From positions 1 to 27,549 of the forward strand of contig JANQKO010000487.1 of the NCBI GenBank assembly GCA_028281075.1: DNA of 27,549 nucleotides, read 5' to 3'. Of this stretch, positions 25,861-27,549 are shown piece by piece. A program made the position numbers and the translations under genes. Positions within the stretch are counted from its first letter, which is position 1, and every line of letters starts with the position of its first letter. The notes beneath the pieces are model-generated. The model ran no database searches. It was given only the letters and a program-made list of their open reading frames with translations, and was not told where the DNA came from. This stretch comes from Alphaproteobacteria bacterium (lineage in GTDB: Bacteria; Pseudomonadota; Alphaproteobacteria; GCA-2731375).

Positions 25861-26718
25861 ATGCCACCTCCCAGTTTCGTCGTCGCCGGCACGCAGAAAG
25901 CCGCGACCACCTGGCTCTACGAATGCCTGCACGAACATCCGCAGATCTTCGTGCCGGAAACGAAGGAGCTGCATTTCTTCTGCGACAAGGCCGACTGCCC
26001 GAAATCGCGCCATGCGCGCGGGATCGAATGGTATACTTCGCTGTTCCCCGACGATGCGCGCTATGCCGCCAGCGGCGAGCTGAGCATCGACTACATGTTC
26101 TACGACTATGTGGCCGGACGCCTGCATGCCCTGAACCCGCGGCTGAAGGTGATCTTCATCCTGCGCGATCCCGTCGACCGGGCCTATTCGGCCTATTGGA
26201 TGAACCGGCGCTACAAGCCGGATCTCGCCGCCTTCGGCGACTTCATCGAGCCGGAGCACGATTTCGTCGCCCGCGGCTTCTATTGCCGCCAGATCGAACG
26301 CTACCTCGAGGTCTTTCCCCGCGCGCAAATAAAGATCATGATCTACGAGGATCTGGTCAGGGACCCGAAAGGCTGCCTCGTGGAGATATTCCGCTTTCTC
26401 GACGCCGACCCGGATTTCGAGCCGGCCTCGATGCGGCAGATCATCGCCGAAACCAAGGTCATGAGTCCGAACCTTGGCCGGACCTTCTATACCCGGCTGT
26501 CACCGCTCCTGAAGCTGCGGCCGCTGCTCGCCGCATGGCGGTTCTTCAAGCGCCATACCGGCCTGAAGCGCGCGCCCGGCAATGGCGGCGGCGCGCATCA
26601 GCCGAAATATCCGCCCATGGACCCGGCCGTGCGGGCGCGGCTGCGGGACCTCTACCGGGAAGAGAACCAGCGGCTTTTCCGGCTGATCGACCGCGACATC
26701 GTCGAATGGTCGCGTTGA
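25861..26718 (+). CDS. PAPS-dependent sulfotransferase
   Basis: The 285-residue protein has both nucleotide-binding motifs of the sulfotransferase fold: the 5'-phosphosulfate loop GTQKAATTW (K13) at the N-terminus and the 3'-phosphate motif RDPVDRAYSAYW (R102, S110). It therefore transfers sulfate from 3'-phosphoadenosine-5'-phosphosulfate to a hydroxyl or amine, probably on the glycan. Length fits the NodH/heparan-type family. A basic segment with GLKRAPGNGGG precedes a C-terminal helix. No ribosome binding site is clear before ATG 25861. The last deacetylase starts 17 nt after its stop. No PAPS-synthesis genes are in the window, so the cell must supply PAPS. Confidence 0.88.
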   Translation: MPPPSFVVAGTQKAATTWLYECLHEHPQIFVPETKELHFFCDKADCPKSRHARGIEWYTSLFPDDARYAASGELSIDYMFYDYVAGRLHALNPRLKVIFILRDPVDRAYSAYWMNRRYKPDLAAFGDFIEPEHDFVARGFYCRQIERYLEVFPRAQIKIMIYEDLVRDPKGCLVEIFRFLDADPDFEPASMRQIIAETKVMSPNLGRTFYTRLSPLLKLRPLLAAWRFFKRHTGLKRAPGNGGGAHQPKYPPMDPAVRARLRDLYREENQRLFRLIDRDIVEWSR

Positions 26719-26735
26719 GCGGTGCCGCGCGCGTC

Positions 26736-27549
26736 ATGAGCCGCCTGTCCCGCCTGCTGTCGCGCATCGAGCGCAGCCTGGCCGGCCGAAAGGCCTACCG
26801 GTTCCTGATTCGCGACTGGATCGGGCTCGGCGACCTGCGGCGCGCGTCCGACGTGATCCAGACCATGCGCTTTACGCAGAACCTGCTGCCGCTGGAGCGG
26901 ACCGGCCCCGAGGCGCGGCGGATCGTGGTGATCGCGCCGCATCCCGACGACGAAATGCTCGGACCCGGCGGCACGCTGCTGCGGAAGCTGGATGACGGCA
27001 GCAGCGTGCACACCGTCTATCTGACCTCGGGCAAGCCGAACATCACCGACGAAGTCGAGGCGGAAACCAACGCGATCGCCGCCCATGTCGGCTATTCCGC
27101 CGTCTTCCTGCGGTTTCCGGCCTGGGACATTCCCGTCGACGACGACGGCGTCCGGCGTTTCGCCGCCGCCGTCCGCAACGCCGCGCCGACGGCGCTGTTC
27201 CTGCCGTTTCTGCTGGACGACAACGACGATCACCGCCGGGCGAGCCAGCTTCTCTGCGCGGCCTATGCCAGGGGCCTGATCGACCAGGCGATCGAGATCT
27301 GGGCCTATCAGGTCTATACCAGCGTGCTGCCGAACGTGATCGTCGACGTGACGAACGTCATCGAGCGCAAGGCCGAGGTGATCCGGATGTGGGAATCGCA
27401 GGCCCGGTCGCGCGACTGGGCCCACTACATGCTCGGCCTCAACGCCTATAACAGCCGGTTCCTCAAGACCCGGGGAACGCCGACCTATATCGAGGCCTTC
27501 TTCGTCGTGCCGGTCCGCGACTATGTGGAACTCTGCACGGCCTACTTCT
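26736..27549 (+). CDS. PIG-L/LmbE-family deacetylase, 3' end missing
   Basis: An open frame runs from ATG 26736 to the window edge, 271 codons without a stop. It starts 17 nt after the sulfotransferase stop. The zinc signature is APHPDDE (H69, D71, D72), and the second ligand region is DDNDDHRRA (H166). The 60-residue N-terminal extension, rich in Arg and Leu, distinguishes it from the 233-residue family member at 20214-20915. It probably N-deacetylates a sugar in the glycan or its precursor. Because the end lies beyond the window, full length and any further domain are unknown. The segment after 180 (WAYQVYTSVLPN) is a typical middle part of long PIG-L proteins. Confidence 0.85.
   Translation, partial: MSRLSRLLSRIERSLAGRKAYRFLIRDWIGLGDLRRASDVIQTMRFTQNLLPLERTGPEARRIVVIAPHPDDEMLGPGGTLLRKLDDGSSVHTVYLTSGKPNITDEVEAETNAIAAHVGYSAVFLRFPAWDIPVDDDGVRRFAAAVRNAAPTALFLPFLLDDNDDHRRASQLLCAAYARGLIDQAIEIWAYQVYTSVLPNVIVDVTNVIERKAEVIRMWESQARSRDWAHYMLGLNAYNSRFLKTRGTPTYIEAFFVVPVRDYVELCTAYF

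Overview
The window is GC-rich (roughly two thirds G+C by eye). Almost every gene lies on the plus strand, and many overlap their neighbour by 4 nt. Codon use, gene style and overlap geometry suggest an alphaproteobacterium of Rhodospirillales type, but no taxonomic marker is present, so this is inference. I found no rRNA, tRNA, CRISPR array or complete insertion sequence. Nearly all of the DNA is one surface-glycan locus built around nonulosonic acids (sialic acid-like nine-carbon sugars).

Layout. 1-424: the first codons of a divergent minus-strand gene, then a less GC-rich spacer with a candidate promoter. 425-5919: a GT-B-type transferase, a Gfo/Idh/MocA oxidoreductase, a NeuB-SAF-cupin synthase, a HAD phosphatase and a NeuA-type CMP-sugar synthetase. 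5937-6638: a methyltransferase on the minus strand, the only complete gene in that direction. 6766-14658: a pseudaminic-acid-type block with a PseB dehydratase, PseC aminotransferase, second Gfo/Idh oxidoreductase, SpsF/PseF cytidylyltransferase fused to a class III aminotransferase, PseG hydrolase, and a formyltransferase fused to a ComA-like phosphosulfolactate synthase. 14696-18569: a NodU/TobZ-type carbamoyltransferase, an ATP-grasp enzyme and a second NeuB synthase. 18574-27549: transferase, tailoring and export genes: two more GT-B-like proteins, two PIG-L deacetylases, a 2OG-Fe(II) oxygenase, an ABC exporter, an FkbM methyltransferase and a PAPS sulfotransferase. The last deacetylase runs off the right edge.

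How they may work together. PseB, PseC and PseG are the UDP-sugar enzymes of a pseudaminic/legionaminic-like route. A NeuB enzyme condenses the released sugar with phosphoenolpyruvate, and a cytidylyltransferase activates the product. There are two NeuB enzymes and two unrelated CMP-synthetases, so the locus may make two activated ulosonic acids, or one whose steps are divided unusually. No PseH-type acetyltransferase is visible. The formyltransferase sits in that position, which suggests an N-formylated product. Carbamoyl, methyl, sulfo, hydroxyl and deacetyl tailoring enzymes follow, with an ABC exporter to move a finished glycan or lipid-linked glycan.

The most unusual part is the formyltransferase-ComA fusion beside an aminotransferase fusion, an ATP-grasp enzyme and a HAD phosphatase. 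A possible reading is a sulfonate-containing substituent made from phosphoenolpyruvate, but this is a hypothesis only.
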